Origin: Hydrogenoanaerobacterium sp032017025
GTDB taxonomy: Bacteria; Bacillota; Clostridia; Oscillospirales; Ruminococcaceae
Direction of reading: 5' to 3'
Length of the DNA: 64,000 nucleotides
Assembly: GCF_032017025.1 (NCBI RefSeq)
Contig: NZ_DALZQO010000002.1
Location: 124,001 to 188,000, forward strand
The notes beneath the pieces are model-generated. The model saw nothing but the letters and a program-made list of their open reading frames with translations, was not told where the DNA came from and did not search any database. The position numbers and the translations under genes were made by a program. Below, piece after piece: positions 31,940-42,300 of this stretch (its first letter is position 1; every line of letters begins with the position of its first letter).

Positions 31940-33346
31940 ATGAAAAGCAAGCGAATTTTAGCAATTGTTCTGTCCGCCATACTAATGATTGGCAGCCTGG
32001 TCGGTTGCGGCAACAACGCCCCCTCGAGCACCGGCACTGCAAATGAAAGCAACGCGAGCACAGCTGGCGAGAATCCCGCGGCAGCCGGCGACGAAGGCAA
32101 GGTGTATTTTTTCAACTTCAAGCCGGAGCAGGATGAGGCCTATCAGGCGATTGCTGCGGAGTATACCGAAAAAACCGGAGTTCCGGTAAAGGTGGTAACC
32201 GCTGCAGCCGGAACCTACGAGCAGCAACTGAGAAGTGAAATTGCCAAAAAAGATGCCCCCACCATTTTCCAAATCAACGGGCCGGTAGGCTACGCCAGCT
32301 GGAAGCAGTATACCGCTGATTTGAGCGGCTCGGAAATTTACAAGCATTTGGCAGACAAATCTCTGGCTATTACCGAGGGCGACGGTGTCTACGGCATCCC
32401 CTTCGCGATTGAGGGCTATGGCATTATTGTAAACAATAAAATTATGCAGGCCTATTTCGCTATGAGCGGCGCGAAGGCAACCAGCCTTGAAAGCATCAAC
32501 ACCTTTGCTAAGTTAAAAGAGGTTGTCGAAGATATGCAAGCGAAAAAAGCCGAACTCGGCCTGGATGGTGTGTTCGCTTCTACCTCCCTAATGCCGGGTG
32601 AAGACTGGCGCTGGCAGACCCACCTTTCCAATGTTCCGTTGTACTACGAGTTCCAGTCCAGCGGGGCAGACCTGAGCGATCCTGCTGCAACTGCCAAAAT
32701 TTCCTTCCAATACAACGAGAAATTTAAGAACATATTTGATCTTTACCTGAACAACTCTACGGTTGCTCCCACTATGACCGGTTCTAAAAGCGTAAACGAC
32801 TCTATGGCTGAATTCGCCTTGGGCAAAGCCGCTATGGTACAAAACGGAAACTGGGCTTACGGTCAGATATCCGGCGTGGAAGGAAACGTGGTTTCCGCCG
32901 AAGATGTCCGTTTCCTCCCCATCTACGTAGGTATGGACAGCGAAAGCAATCAGGGCCTGTGCATCGGCACCGAAAATTTCTTCTGCATTAACAAAAACGC
33001 TTCCGAGGCAGACCAAAAAGCATCGCTTGATTTCCTCAATTGGCTGTACACTTCAGAAGAGGGCAAAGCTCATGTCACAAAAGATCTCGGCTTTATCGCT
33101 CCGTTCGACAGCTTTACGGATAAAGATAAACCTGCCGATCCTCTTGGCCAGCAGGTTATGGAATGGTCCGCAAACAGCAATATCAAAAATGTGCCTTGGA
33201 ACTTTACCATTTACCCCAGCCAGCAGTTTAAGGATGAATTCGGATCCAATCTTCTGCTTTACGCACAGGGTCAAATGGAGTGGAAGGCTGTGGTTGATGC
33301 CATGGTAAGCAGCTGGGCCGCTGAAAAGGCTGCCACAGCACAGTAA
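31940..33346 (+). CDS. Malto-oligosaccharide-type ABC binding lipoprotein
   Basis: This 468-residue family 1 extracellular solute-binding protein has a lipoprotein signal peptide (LVGC, Cys23), a short Ser/Asn/Ala linker and a two-lobed ligand domain (from about residue 55). GIPFAIEGYGIIVNN and GKAAMVQNGNWA are typical of the maltose/oligosaccharide class. TTGGAGG precedes the ATG. The genes downstream (two permeases, 4-alpha-glucanotransferase, glycogen phosphorylase) indicate malto-oligosaccharides as ligand; this is inference from context. A GC-rich hairpin after the gene may favour its expression over the permeases. Confidence 0.9.
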   Translation: MKSKRILAIVLSAILMIGSLVGCGNNAPSSTGTANESNASTAGENPAAAGDEGKVYFFNFKPEQDEAYQAIAAEYTEKTGVPVKVVTAAAGTYEQQLRSEIAKKDAPTIFQINGPVGYASWKQYTADLSGSEIYKHLADKSLAITEGDGVYGIPFAIEGYGIIVNNKIMQAYFAMSGAKATSLESINTFAKLKEVVEDMQAKKAELGLDGVFASTSLMPGEDWRWQTHLSNVPLYYEFQSSGADLSDPAATAKISFQYNEKFKNIFDLYLNNSTVAPTMTGSKSVNDSMAEFALGKAAMVQNGNWAYGQISGVEGNVVSAEDVRFLPIYVGMDSESNQGLCIGTENFFCINKNASEADQKASLDFLNWLYTSEEGKAHVTKDLGFIAPFDSFTDKDKPADPLGQQVMEWSANSNIKNVPWNFTIYPSQQFKDEFGSNLLLYAQGQMEWKAVVDAMVSSWAAEKAATAQ

Positions 33347-33395
33347 TTCACCAGCAAAAGAAGCATGGCGTATCAAACCAGACAATGATGTCTGC

Positions 33396-33421
33396 GCCGC
33401 GGTCCTATGCGGGGCCGCGGC
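33396..33421 (+). terminator. Attenuating hairpin after the binding-protein gene
   Basis: GCCGCGGTCC pairs with GGGCCGCGGC (one G-U pair) around a six-base loop and is followed by CTTTCT, without a real T tract. It lies inside the operon, so it more likely stabilises the upstream message or partly terminates. Confidence 0.5.
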
Positions 33422-33489
33422 CTTTCTGTACCACCGGATAGCGAACTGGAGCGGATTGTACGCAAAGCTATTTGATAGGAGGGGTTTCC

Positions 33490-34341
33490 TTGCACAAAAA
33501 TCTTCACAAGTATTTTCCCATCTTTGTGTTGCCCACGCTGATCGCATTTTCCATTGCCTTTTTGGTTCCATTTCTGATGGGCCTCGCATTATCCTTTTGT
33601 GACTTCACGATTGTATCAGACGCAACGTTTGTTGGGTTTAACAATTATGTGCGAGCATTTACCGACCCCAGCAGCAATTTCCTGTATTCGCTGGGCTTTA
33701 CGGCTTGTTTTACCATGATCTCAATTATTACCATCAATGTGATAGCCTTTTCCTTAGCGTTACTGCTAACCAAGGGCTTGAAGGGCACCAATGTATTCCG
33801 TTCCATCTTCTTTACCCCGAACCTAATCGGCGGAATCGTTCTTGGCTATGTCTGGCAGACTATTATCGATGCAGTGCTCAGCCACTACGAGGTAACACTG
33901 CTGTTTAACCCCAAGTTTGGCTTTTGGGGACTGGTGCTTGTCATGAACTGGCAGCTCATCGGCTATATGATGATCATCTACATTGCCGGTATCCAAAATA
34001 TTCCGGGAGATATTAGAGAAGCTGCTGCCATTGACGGTGCAAACGGTTTTCAGACTTTGTTTCGCATTACCATCCCCATGATTATGTCATCCATCACTAT
34101 TTGCGTATTCCTTACACTTACAAATTCCTTTAAATTGTTCGACCTTAACCTGGCGCTGACCGGTGGCGGCCCTGCCAACAAAACCGAGATGCTGGCGCTG
34201 AACATATACCGCACCTTCTACAACCGCAACGGATGGTCTGGGGCAGGGCAGGCGAAGGCTGTTGTCTTTTTCTTGCTGGTAGGCGTGATTGCTTTGGCGC
34301 AGCTAAAAATTACGCGAAGCCGGGAGGTAGAAAACCAATGA
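33490..34341 (+). CDS. MalF-type sugar ABC permease
   Basis: The 283-residue permease has six membrane helices and the EAA loop REAAAIDGANGFQTLFRITI, which docks on the ATPase. AGGAGGGG five bases before a TTG (MHKNLHKYFPIF) sets the start. It overlaps the next permease by four bases (ATGA). No ATPase gene is present in this operon, so a shared MsmK-type ATPase encoded elsewhere is presumably used, as is common in Firmicutes. Confidence 0.92.
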   Translation: MHKNLHKYFPIFVLPTLIAFSIAFLVPFLMGLALSFCDFTIVSDATFVGFNNYVRAFTDPSSNFLYSLGFTACFTMISIITINVIAFSLALLLTKGLKGTNVFRSIFFTPNLIGGIVLGYVWQTIIDAVLSHYEVTLLFNPKFGFWGLVLVMNWQLIGYMMIIYIAGIQNIPGDIREAAAIDGANGFQTLFRITIPMIMSSITICVFLTLTNSFKLFDLNLALTGGGPANKTEMLALNIYRTFYNRNGWSGAGQAKAVVFFLLVGVIALAQLKITRSREVENQ

Positions 34342-35180
34342 TTAAAACAATCAAACCTGTTACGAAAGGGATTATTTACGCTATCCTTTCTGCTATGACA
34401 CTTCTTTTTGTAGCTCCGATCCTGATTATTCTCATCAACTCGTTTAAAGGAAAGCTGTACATTTCTCAGAACTTGTTTGCTATGATCAACAGCGAGAATT
34501 TTGCGGGAGTCTCAAACTATGTTCTGGGCTTTACCCGCATGAACTTTTTGGCCTCTTTCAGCACCTCATTGTTTATAACCGTATGTTCCACGCTGCTTAT
34601 CATTCTGCTGTGCTCGATGACCTCATGGTATTTGGTGCGTGTCAAAAACAAGATGACTTCTGTGCTGTATTACATGTTTGTTTTCGCTATGATTGTTCCT
34701 TTTCAGATGGTGATGTTTACCATGAGCTGGATGTCCAACCGGTTAAGCTTGGGTAACCCTGTGGGAATTTTGCTGCTGTATGCAGGTTTCGGCGCAAGCA
34801 TGTCTGTTTTTATACTGACCGGATTTATTAAGAGCATTCCGCTGGACATTGAAGAAGCAGCCATTATTGACGGCTGCAACCCGTTGCAGACTTTTTTTCG
34901 AGTGGTGTTTCCTGTCATGAAGCCAACCGTAATCACTGTGGCAATCCTTAACGCTATGTGGATTTGGAATGACTATCTGTTGCCTTTGTTGGTTTTAGAT
35001 TCCAAGTACTCCACTTTGCCCATCGCCATCCAGAAGATTTTCACCGGCTCGTACGGAGGCAAGGATATGGGTGGGCTGATGGCCATGCTGGTACTCTCGA
35101 TCATTCCCATCATTATTTTTTATCTTGCTGCACAGAAACACATCATCGAGGGTGTAGTAGCTGGCGCTGTGAAAGGATAA
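34338..35180 (+). CDS. MalG-type sugar ABC permease
   Basis: This 280-residue partner permease has six helices and the EAA motif DIEEAAIIDGCNPLQTFFRV. GGGAGG lies ten bases before the ATG of MIKTIKPVTKG; the longer frame upstream is MalF-type sequence in another register. With the preceding permease it forms the heterodimeric channel for the sugar delivered by the upstream lipoprotein. It ends four bases before malQ. Confidence 0.92.
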   Translation: MIKTIKPVTKGIIYAILSAMTLLFVAPILIILINSFKGKLYISQNLFAMINSENFAGVSNYVLGFTRMNFLASFSTSLFITVCSTLLIILLCSMTSWYLVRVKNKMTSVLYYMFVFAMIVPFQMVMFTMSWMSNRLSLGNPVGILLLYAGFGASMSVFILTGFIKSIPLDIEEAAIIDGCNPLQTFFRVVFPVMKPTVITVAILNAMWIWNDYLLPLLVLDSKYSTLPIAIQKIFTGSYGGKDMGGLMAMLVLSIIPIIIFYLAAQKHIIEGVVAGAVKG

Positions 35181-35184
35181 CACT

Positions 35185-36720
35185 ATGCAAACAACCACAT
35201 TTACCCGCGCGGCAGGAGTTCTTCTGCCGGTGGCCAGCCTGCCTTCACCTTACGGCATAGGCAGCTTTGGCAAAGCAGCCTACAGATGGGTGGATTTTCT
35301 GAACCGGGCGGGACAAAGCTACTGGCAGGTGCTGCCCCTCAGCCCTACCGGCTTTGGCGACAGCCCCTACCAAAGCTGCTCTGCTTTTGCAGGCAACCCG
35401 TATTTTATTGACCTCGACCTTCTGTGTGAACAGGGGCTTCTGCAAACATCCGATTGTACCAAAATCTGTTGGGGCAGTGCGGGCGCTATCGATTATAAAG
35501 CCATCTTTGATAACAGAGAAACACTACTGCGCAAGGCATATGCCGCTTTTTCCGATTTGGATGCGCTCAAAGCTTTCCGAAGGGGAAATCATATGTGGAT
35601 TGAGGATTACGCCCTCTACATGGCAATCAAAACGCAAAATGAGCTAAGACCATGGTGGGAATGGCCCAAGGACGTACTGCTGCGTGACGCAGCCGCTCTG
35701 CAGCAATGCCGGGAAAGCCTTCGTGATGACATAAACTATCATATTTTTGTTCAGTATCTGTTCTTTCAGCAATGGGGCGAACTCAAAGCATATGCCAACC
35801 GAAAGGGCATAGAGATTATTGGCGACATTCCCATCTATGTGGCTATGGACAGCGCCGATACCTGGTCCAACAGCCAGTTGTTTTTGTTAGACCGCACTTG
35901 CCGCCCCATCGATGTGGCAGGCGTTCCTCCCGACGGCTTTTCTTCCACAGGCCAGCTCTGGGGCAACCCGCTTTACCGGTGGGACCACATGAAGCAAGAC
36001 GGCTACCGCTGGTGGATAGAACGGCTACGCTTCAGCCTTTCGCTGTATGATGTGCTGCGCATCGATCATTTTCGCGGCTTTGACAGCTATTACGCTGTGC
36101 CCTACGGAGATAAAACCGCCGCCAATGGCGAATGGCGAAAAGGTCCGGGGATTGATTTTATCCAAACGGTAAACACTGAACTGGGAAAGCACGCGCAAAT
36201 CATCGCGGAGGATCTGGGATATCTCACGGATGGGGTTCGGGAGCTGCTGCGTCAAAGCGGGTACCCCGGTATGAAGGTATTGCAGTTCGCATTTGATTCC
36301 CGCGAAGACAGCGACTATATGCCTCACAATTACAACCATCATTGCGTTGTCTACACCGGTACCCATGATAACGATACCGTACGCGGGTGGTTTTCGTCTG
36401 CTCCCACCGATGATGTGGTATTGGCACAGGAATATCTGGGGCTGAAGGATGGCCGTGACGGCAACTGGGCCTTTATTCGTGCAGCATTGGGCAGTGTGGC
36501 AAATGTCGCTATCATTCCCGTGCAGGACTACCTAAACCTAGGGAGTGAAGCCCGTATCAACATCCCATCAACACTGGGCGGGAACAACTGGCGCTGGCGG
36601 TTGGATGAAAAGCTGTTAGACAACAATATTGCCGATAAAATAGCAACGATGACCGCTTTGTATGGACGGTCGCCTGCCACCCTACAAGGAGGAGAAACCA
36701 ATGAGCCTGTTTCAAAATGA
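35185..36720 (+). CDS. malQ: 4-alpha-glucanotransferase (amylomaltase)
   Basis: MalQ transfers alpha-1,4-glucan segments between malto-oligosaccharides, releasing glucose and making chains long enough for phosphorolysis. The 511-residue GH77 protein has the catalytic nucleophile D294 (LRIDHFRGFDSYY), general acid E342 (IIAEDLG) and D395 (YTGTHDNDTVRGW), with the N-terminal ASLPSPYGIGSFG that is typical of the family. GAAAGGAT precedes the ATG. The gene overlaps glgP by 20 bases, so the two enzymes are likely made together. Confidence 0.96.
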   Translation: MQTTTFTRAAGVLLPVASLPSPYGIGSFGKAAYRWVDFLNRAGQSYWQVLPLSPTGFGDSPYQSCSAFAGNPYFIDLDLLCEQGLLQTSDCTKICWGSAGAIDYKAIFDNRETLLRKAYAAFSDLDALKAFRRGNHMWIEDYALYMAIKTQNELRPWWEWPKDVLLRDAAALQQCRESLRDDINYHIFVQYLFFQQWGELKAYANRKGIEIIGDIPIYVAMDSADTWSNSQLFLLDRTCRPIDVAGVPPDGFSSTGQLWGNPLYRWDHMKQDGYRWWIERLRFSLSLYDVLRIDHFRGFDSYYAVPYGDKTAANGEWRKGPGIDFIQTVNTELGKHAQIIAEDLGYLTDGVRELLRQSGYPGMKVLQFAFDSREDSDYMPHNYNHHCVVYTGTHDNDTVRGWFSSAPTDDVVLAQEYLGLKDGRDGNWAFIRAALGSVANVAIIPVQDYLNLGSEARINIPSTLGGNNWRWRLDEKLLDNNIADKIATMTALYGRSPATLQGGETNEPVSK

Positions 36721-39025
36721 ATTAACCGAATACCTGCAGAAAACCGACAGTAAAGATATGCTGAGCCTGTATCATGCCGTTAGCGAAGCCGCTATGAAGC
36801 AGGCGAAACCAACCTGGAACAAACCCCGTACCAGAAAAACTGCCTGCTATTTTTCTGCGGAGTTTCTCATCGGTAGAATGATTTACGCAAATCTGCTGAA
36901 CTTGGGTGTTTTGCCTGAGCTGCAGCAGTTGTTTTTGCAAAGCGGTCTTGACCCGAATATGTTCGAAGGCGTGGAGGACGCTGCCTTGGGCAATGGCGGG
37001 CTCGGTCGGCTGGCAGCATGCTTTTTGGATTCTGCCGCAACGCAGGAGATTCCTCTGGACGGCTATGGGATACGTTATAAATATGGCTTGTTCAAACAAT
37101 ATTTCAAAGAGGGGTTTCAGCAGGAAACAGCCGATGATTGGACGCAGTTTGGCGACCCATGGAGTGTGAGAAAAGAAAAAGAAAAGGTGCGTGTCGATTT
37201 TGCTGACCAATCGGTTTGGGCGGTACCTTATGATATGCCTGTAATTGGCTACGGCGGAAAGTGTGTCAACACCTTGCGGCTGTGGCAGGCCGAAGCAATG
37301 CATGCCTTTGACCTTACCAGCTTCAACGACATGCGCTGTAACGATGCTTTTGGTGCTCAAATCGCAGCGGAGTCCATCTCCAGCGTTTTATATCCAAATG
37401 ACGAAACACAAGAGGGCAAACGCCTGCGCCTTAAGCAGCAATACTTCTTTGTCAGTGCCTCGCTGCAATCGATTCTGCGGCAATTCAAAGCGGTGCATGG
37501 CAATAATTTTTCTAAGCTCCCGCAGCAGTATGCCATCCAGCTCAATGACACCCATCCCGCTGTTGCTATCCCTGAGCTGTTGCGTATCCTGATGGGCAAA
37601 GAAAACCTGACACTGGACGAGGCGTTCCCAATTGTACAGGATACTTTTGCCTATACCAACCACACCATTATGGCCGAAGCCTTAGAAAAATGGGACGTGA
37701 GCTTGTTTTGCTCGGTTATACCCGAAGTGTACGCCTATGTGGTTATGCTGCAAAATAAGCTGAAGCTTGATCTCCACGGCAAAGGAATTACCGGCGGTGC
37801 TCAAGCTTGTTACCACCTCATCGATGAGAATCACCGCATTCACATGGCACGCATGGCAATCTACGCAACGCACTCCACCAACGGGGTGGCGGCACTCCAT
37901 ACCGAGATTCTAAAACACGACGCTTTAAAAGAGTGGTACGCTGTTTATCCCGAACGGTTCAGCAACAAGACCAATGGCATCACCCAGCGGCGATGGCTTG
38001 GGCTGTGCAACCCGGAATATGCCGGGTTTATCTCCGAGCGCATTGGCAATGGCTGGCTTACCGACCTTAGCCAGCTGAAGAAGCTGGAGCCCTATGTCAA
38101 TGACGCACACTCGCTGCGGCAATTTGTGGAGATCAAACGCCGCAACAAAGAGCGGCTGGCAGGGCATGTGCACCTTTACGAATATGGAATGCAGCTGAAC
38201 ATCGACTCTATTTTTGATGTGCAGATTAAGAGGCTGCATGAGTATAAACGGCAGCTGATGAACGCTTTCTCGATTCTTGATATTTATTTTCAGCTAAAGG
38301 ACGGTAAATTGCCAAACTTTTACCCAATGACCTTTTTGTTTGGAGCCAAAGCTGCTCCCGGATATTACCAAGCCAAAGGAATTATTAAGTATATCAACGA
38401 GATTGCAAAGCTTGTGAATAACGACCCCGATATGAAAGACCGGCTGGCTGTCGTATTTGTACAGAACTATAACGTCAGCTACGCCGAGAAGCTAATTCCC
38501 GCTGCCGACATCTCTGAGCAGATTTCTACGGCCGGTACGGAGGCCAGCGGAACCGGCAACATGAAATTGATGCTCAATGGCGCGGTGACGCTGGGTACTT
38601 ACGACGGCGCCAATATTGAAATTGTGCAGCAGGCCGGAGAGGAAAACAACTATATCTTTGGGGCAAGAGTAGAAGATATCCGAGGTGCAGCGGATAACTA
38701 CAATCCAAAAGCGATTTACCACGCCAACGCTCACATCAAACGGGTGCTGGATAGCTTGATAGACGGTACGTTCAGCGACGGCGGCACCAACTGGTTCCGT
38801 AATATATTTAACTCGATTCTGGAAGGTACCAGCTGGCACCGTCCGGATCAGTATTACTTGCTGTTGGATTTTGAATCCTATGTAGAGGCTAAGCTTCTTG
38901 CTAACAGAGATTACCAAGATTCCATGTCGTTTGCAAAAAAGTGCCTGCAGAACACAGCGAATGCCGGTACTTTTTCCAGCGATCGCACCATCCGTCAATA
39001 TGCTGAAGACATATGGCAGTTATGA
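36701..39025 (+). CDS. glgP: Glycogen/maltodextrin phosphorylase
   Basis: This enzyme releases glucose-1-phosphate from alpha-1,4-glucans using phosphate. The 774-residue GT35 protein carries the pyridoxal-phosphate lysine K622 in the signature EASGTGNMKLMLNGAVTLGT and the conserved ALGNGGLGRLAACFLDS near the N-terminus. AAGGAGGAG precedes the ATG of MSLFQNELTEYL, which lies inside the end of malQ. It is somewhat shorter than the 800-plus residues of many family members. As last gene of the operon it completes cytoplasmic breakdown of imported malto-oligosaccharides and perhaps stored glycogen. Confidence 0.96.
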   Translation: MSLFQNELTEYLQKTDSKDMLSLYHAVSEAAMKQAKPTWNKPRTRKTACYFSAEFLIGRMIYANLLNLGVLPELQQLFLQSGLDPNMFEGVEDAALGNGGLGRLAACFLDSAATQEIPLDGYGIRYKYGLFKQYFKEGFQQETADDWTQFGDPWSVRKEKEKVRVDFADQSVWAVPYDMPVIGYGGKCVNTLRLWQAEAMHAFDLTSFNDMRCNDAFGAQIAAESISSVLYPNDETQEGKRLRLKQQYFFVSASLQSILRQFKAVHGNNFSKLPQQYAIQLNDTHPAVAIPELLRILMGKENLTLDEAFPIVQDTFAYTNHTIMAEALEKWDVSLFCSVIPEVYAYVVMLQNKLKLDLHGKGITGGAQACYHLIDENHRIHMARMAIYATHSTNGVAALHTEILKHDALKEWYAVYPERFSNKTNGITQRRWLGLCNPEYAGFISERIGNGWLTDLSQLKKLEPYVNDAHSLRQFVEIKRRNKERLAGHVHLYEYGMQLNIDSIFDVQIKRLHEYKRQLMNAFSILDIYFQLKDGKLPNFYPMTFLFGAKAAPGYYQAKGIIKYINEIAKLVNNDPDMKDRLAVVFVQNYNVSYAEKLIPAADISEQISTAGTEASGTGNMKLMLNGAVTLGTYDGANIEIVQQAGEENNYIFGARVEDIRGAADNYNPKAIYHANAHIKRVLDSLIDGTFSDGGTNWFRNIFNSILEGTSWHRPDQYYLLLDFESYVEAKLLANRDYQDSMSFAKKCLQNTANAGTFSSDRTIRQYAEDIWQL

Positions 39026-39052
39026 TAATAATTATAAATATGTCTTAAAAAC

Positions 39053-39085
39053 AATTGAGGATCGGCAGTCTGCCGATCCTCAATT
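39053..39085 (+). terminator. Terminator of the malto-oligosaccharide operon
   Basis: AATTGAGGATCGGCA pairs perfectly over 15 bases with its complement around GTC and is followed by ATTTGTT. Confidence 0.82.
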
Positions 39086-39368
39086 ATTTGTTAAAGTTAG
39101 TTTTTTATTTTGTAAATAGAGTATTATTCAAAATCACAGTGGGTTGCGGTTCAGCTCAGCTCGCCCACCTCAATGGGAGGATAATGCTAATTCCATAGCG
39201 TGACCTGAAAAGCTATCTACCCAATTGCAAGCATCCCACCAAGCAATAGAATACCTACTAACCATAAAGCAGAATTTCTAAATTATATGGTTGTTTACAG
39301 TACTGCAATTTTTGTTTATCCGTACTATAATAAGCTCATCAAAAGCTTATTTGAATGGAGGAAACAGC
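39086..39368 (+). promoter_or_regulatory. Upstream region of the DUF5107 genes
   Basis: The region holds no gene. TATAAT (39326-39331) lies 38 bases before the ATG and probably is the -10 box, with no matching -35. TTTACA at 39294-39299 is too far away. TGGAGG serves as the ribosome binding site. Confidence 0.45.
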
Positions 39369-42300
39369 ATGTTGAAAAATATTACGGAAAATGTATCAGT
39401 ATGGGAGCAGGATGTAGTAATTCCAACCTACCCTGTTGGTACGCCCGATAAAAACCCCATGTTTTTGGAGAAGCGTGTTTACCAAGGCAGCTCAGGTAAA
39501 GTATACCCGCATAGTGTCATTGACAAAATTTATGATGAAAAGATCGATCAAACCTACCGTGCGGTATTTCTTGAAAATAAATACCTGCATGTCATGATAC
39601 TCCCGGAGCTGGGCGGCAGAATCCAGCGTGCACTTGATAAAACCAACAACTACGATTTTGTATACTACAACCATGTCATCAAGCCTGCACTGGTGGGGCT
39701 CAACGGACCTTGGATTTCCGGCGGAATTGAATTTAACTGGCCGCAGCACCATCGCCCAAGCACCTACGACCCCATTCATTACACAATGAAGCAAAATGAC
39801 GACGGCAGCTGTACCGTGGCGGTAAGCGAAATCGAAAACATGTTCCGCACCAAGGGTATGGCAAGCTTTACTTTATACCCTGACAAGGCTTACATCGAAA
39901 TTAAAGCGCAGATATACAACCGCACCAACACACCACAAACCTTTTTGTGGTGGGCAAACCCTGCCATTGCGGTGAACGACTACACTCAATCGGTATTCCC
40001 ACCCGACGTAAATGCAGTAATGGACCATGGAAAGCGTGACGTCTCCACCTTCCCCATAGCAACAGGTACCTATTATAAGCAGGATTATTCCGCAGGTGTT
40101 GACATCTCTCGCTATAAAAACATCCCGGTACCCACCTCTTATATGGCGTACCATTCGGATTACGATTTTATAGGCGGCTACGATTATCGTGAGCAAGCGG
40201 GAATTCTGCACGTTGCAGACCATCATATTTCTCCCGGCAAAAAGCAGTGGACATGGGGCTGCGGAGACTTCGGAAAAGCGTGGGACAGAAACCTTACCGA
40301 TGAGGATGGCCCTTACATCGAATTGATGACCGGCTGCTTTACCGACAATCAGCCCGACTTTACATGGCTTAAGCCTTATGAGGAAAAGGTGTTTACCCAA
40401 TATTTTATGCCGTACAAAGCGGTAGGCATGATTAAGAATGCCACGATTGATGCGGCAGTAAATCTCGAGCTCACAGACAGCGATCTGCATGTCATTGCAT
40501 ACGCCACCGCACAGCATGAAAAAGCAAAAGTTGTAATTAAAGCAGGTGGCAAAACCATTGCAGACAAAACCATAAAGCTCTCACCTGTGGATACCTACGA
40601 GGAGACCTTTTTAGTTACCGCAGAGATCAAAGAAAGCGCATGCACCGTCGAAATATATGATGAATGCGGAAATTTACTGGTGGATTACACCCCAAAAGAA
40701 AAAACCATAGAGAAGATTCCTGATCCGGCAAAAGCAGTACCTGCACCGGAGGATTGCCGTACCACCGAGGATTTGTTCTTATATGGTACGCACTTGGAGC
40801 AATATCGTCACGCCACTTTCGAACCCGCGGACTATTACAAAGAGGGCCTGCGCCGCGATGCAACCGATATCCGCTTGAACAATGGCTATGGCAGCCTGCT
40901 GATGCGTCGTGGACTGTTCGCTGAAGCACGGCCCTATTTTGAAACGGCAATCAAAAAGCTAACCCGCAGCAGCCCGCAGCCGTATGACGGAGAAGCCCTG
41001 TACAATCTCGGTATCTGCCTGCGTTATCTCGGCAAGCAGAAGCAGGCATACGATGCCTTCTACAAAGCCACTTGGAACGGAGCATGGCAGGATAGCTCGT
41101 TTTATCATCTGGCATGCATTGCCGCGCAAAATGGCGACTACAACACTGCTATAGAACATATTGAACGTTCACTTATACGCAACACACAGAACATAAAAGC
41201 ACGCACCTTAAAAACTGCCCTTCTTCGCAAATTAGGGCAAATCGCACAGGCGAAGACTTTTGCAGAGCAAACCCTGGTACTGGACAGCATGGATTTTGCA
41301 GCAAAATATGAGCTGGCGATGCTGACCGGCAGCGACTTTTCAGCAGTTATTGCCGCGTTTGATCAAAACCATAACGAGTGCATTGAAATTGCGCTTGAAT
41401 ACAGTGACGCGGGTCGATACGATGAGGCCAACACCTTGCTCAAACAGTTTGCCGATGCAATCGGTGATGCCCAAAAGGTTTATCCGATGGTTTACTATCA
41501 CCTTGCTTACAACTATGCGAAGCAGAACGATACAACAAATGCGGATAAATATTTAAAGCTTGCGGCAGTGGCATGCAGCGACTATTGCTTCCCTCACCGT
41601 CTGGAGGATATTCTCGCATTGCAGCTTGCGGTTAAACTCAACCCTCAGGATGCAAAAGCGCCATATTATCTGGGTAACCTGTGGTACGACAAAAAACAGT
41701 ACGAGAAAGCGATCTCTTGCTGGGAACAATCTGCCATGCTGGATGACGCTTTCCCCACCGTGCACCGCAACCTTTCGCAGGCTTATTACAACAAGCTGGG
41801 TGATTTTGTACAGGCAAGAGCCGAACTGGAGAAGGCCTTCGCACTTGATAAAACAGATGCACGGGTGTTTATGGAGCTTGATCAGCTTTGCAAAAAAATG
41901 GGTGACAACCATGCGGCAAGGCTTGCGCGCTTCGAACAACATATGGATGTGGTTGAGGAGCGGGATGACCTATACCTTGAGTACATAACGTTACAAAACT
42001 TTTTAGGTAATTACGAAACGGCTATGCAACTTATTGCGCAGCGTAAATTCCACCCGTGGGAGGGCGGTGAGGGCAAAGTTCCTGCTCAGTACATCCATTG
42101 CCGTGTGGAGCTCGCCAAACAGGCAATTTCAGCAGGGGATTACGGCAAGGCGGTTGCACTTTTGGAAGAGGCGACTATTTATCCGCATAATATGGGCGAA
42201 GGCAAGCTTGCCGGAGCACAGGAAAACAACATTTACTATTATATGGGCTGTGCTTATGCAGGCATGAACAATAATGAAATGTCACGTGAGTGCTTTGCAA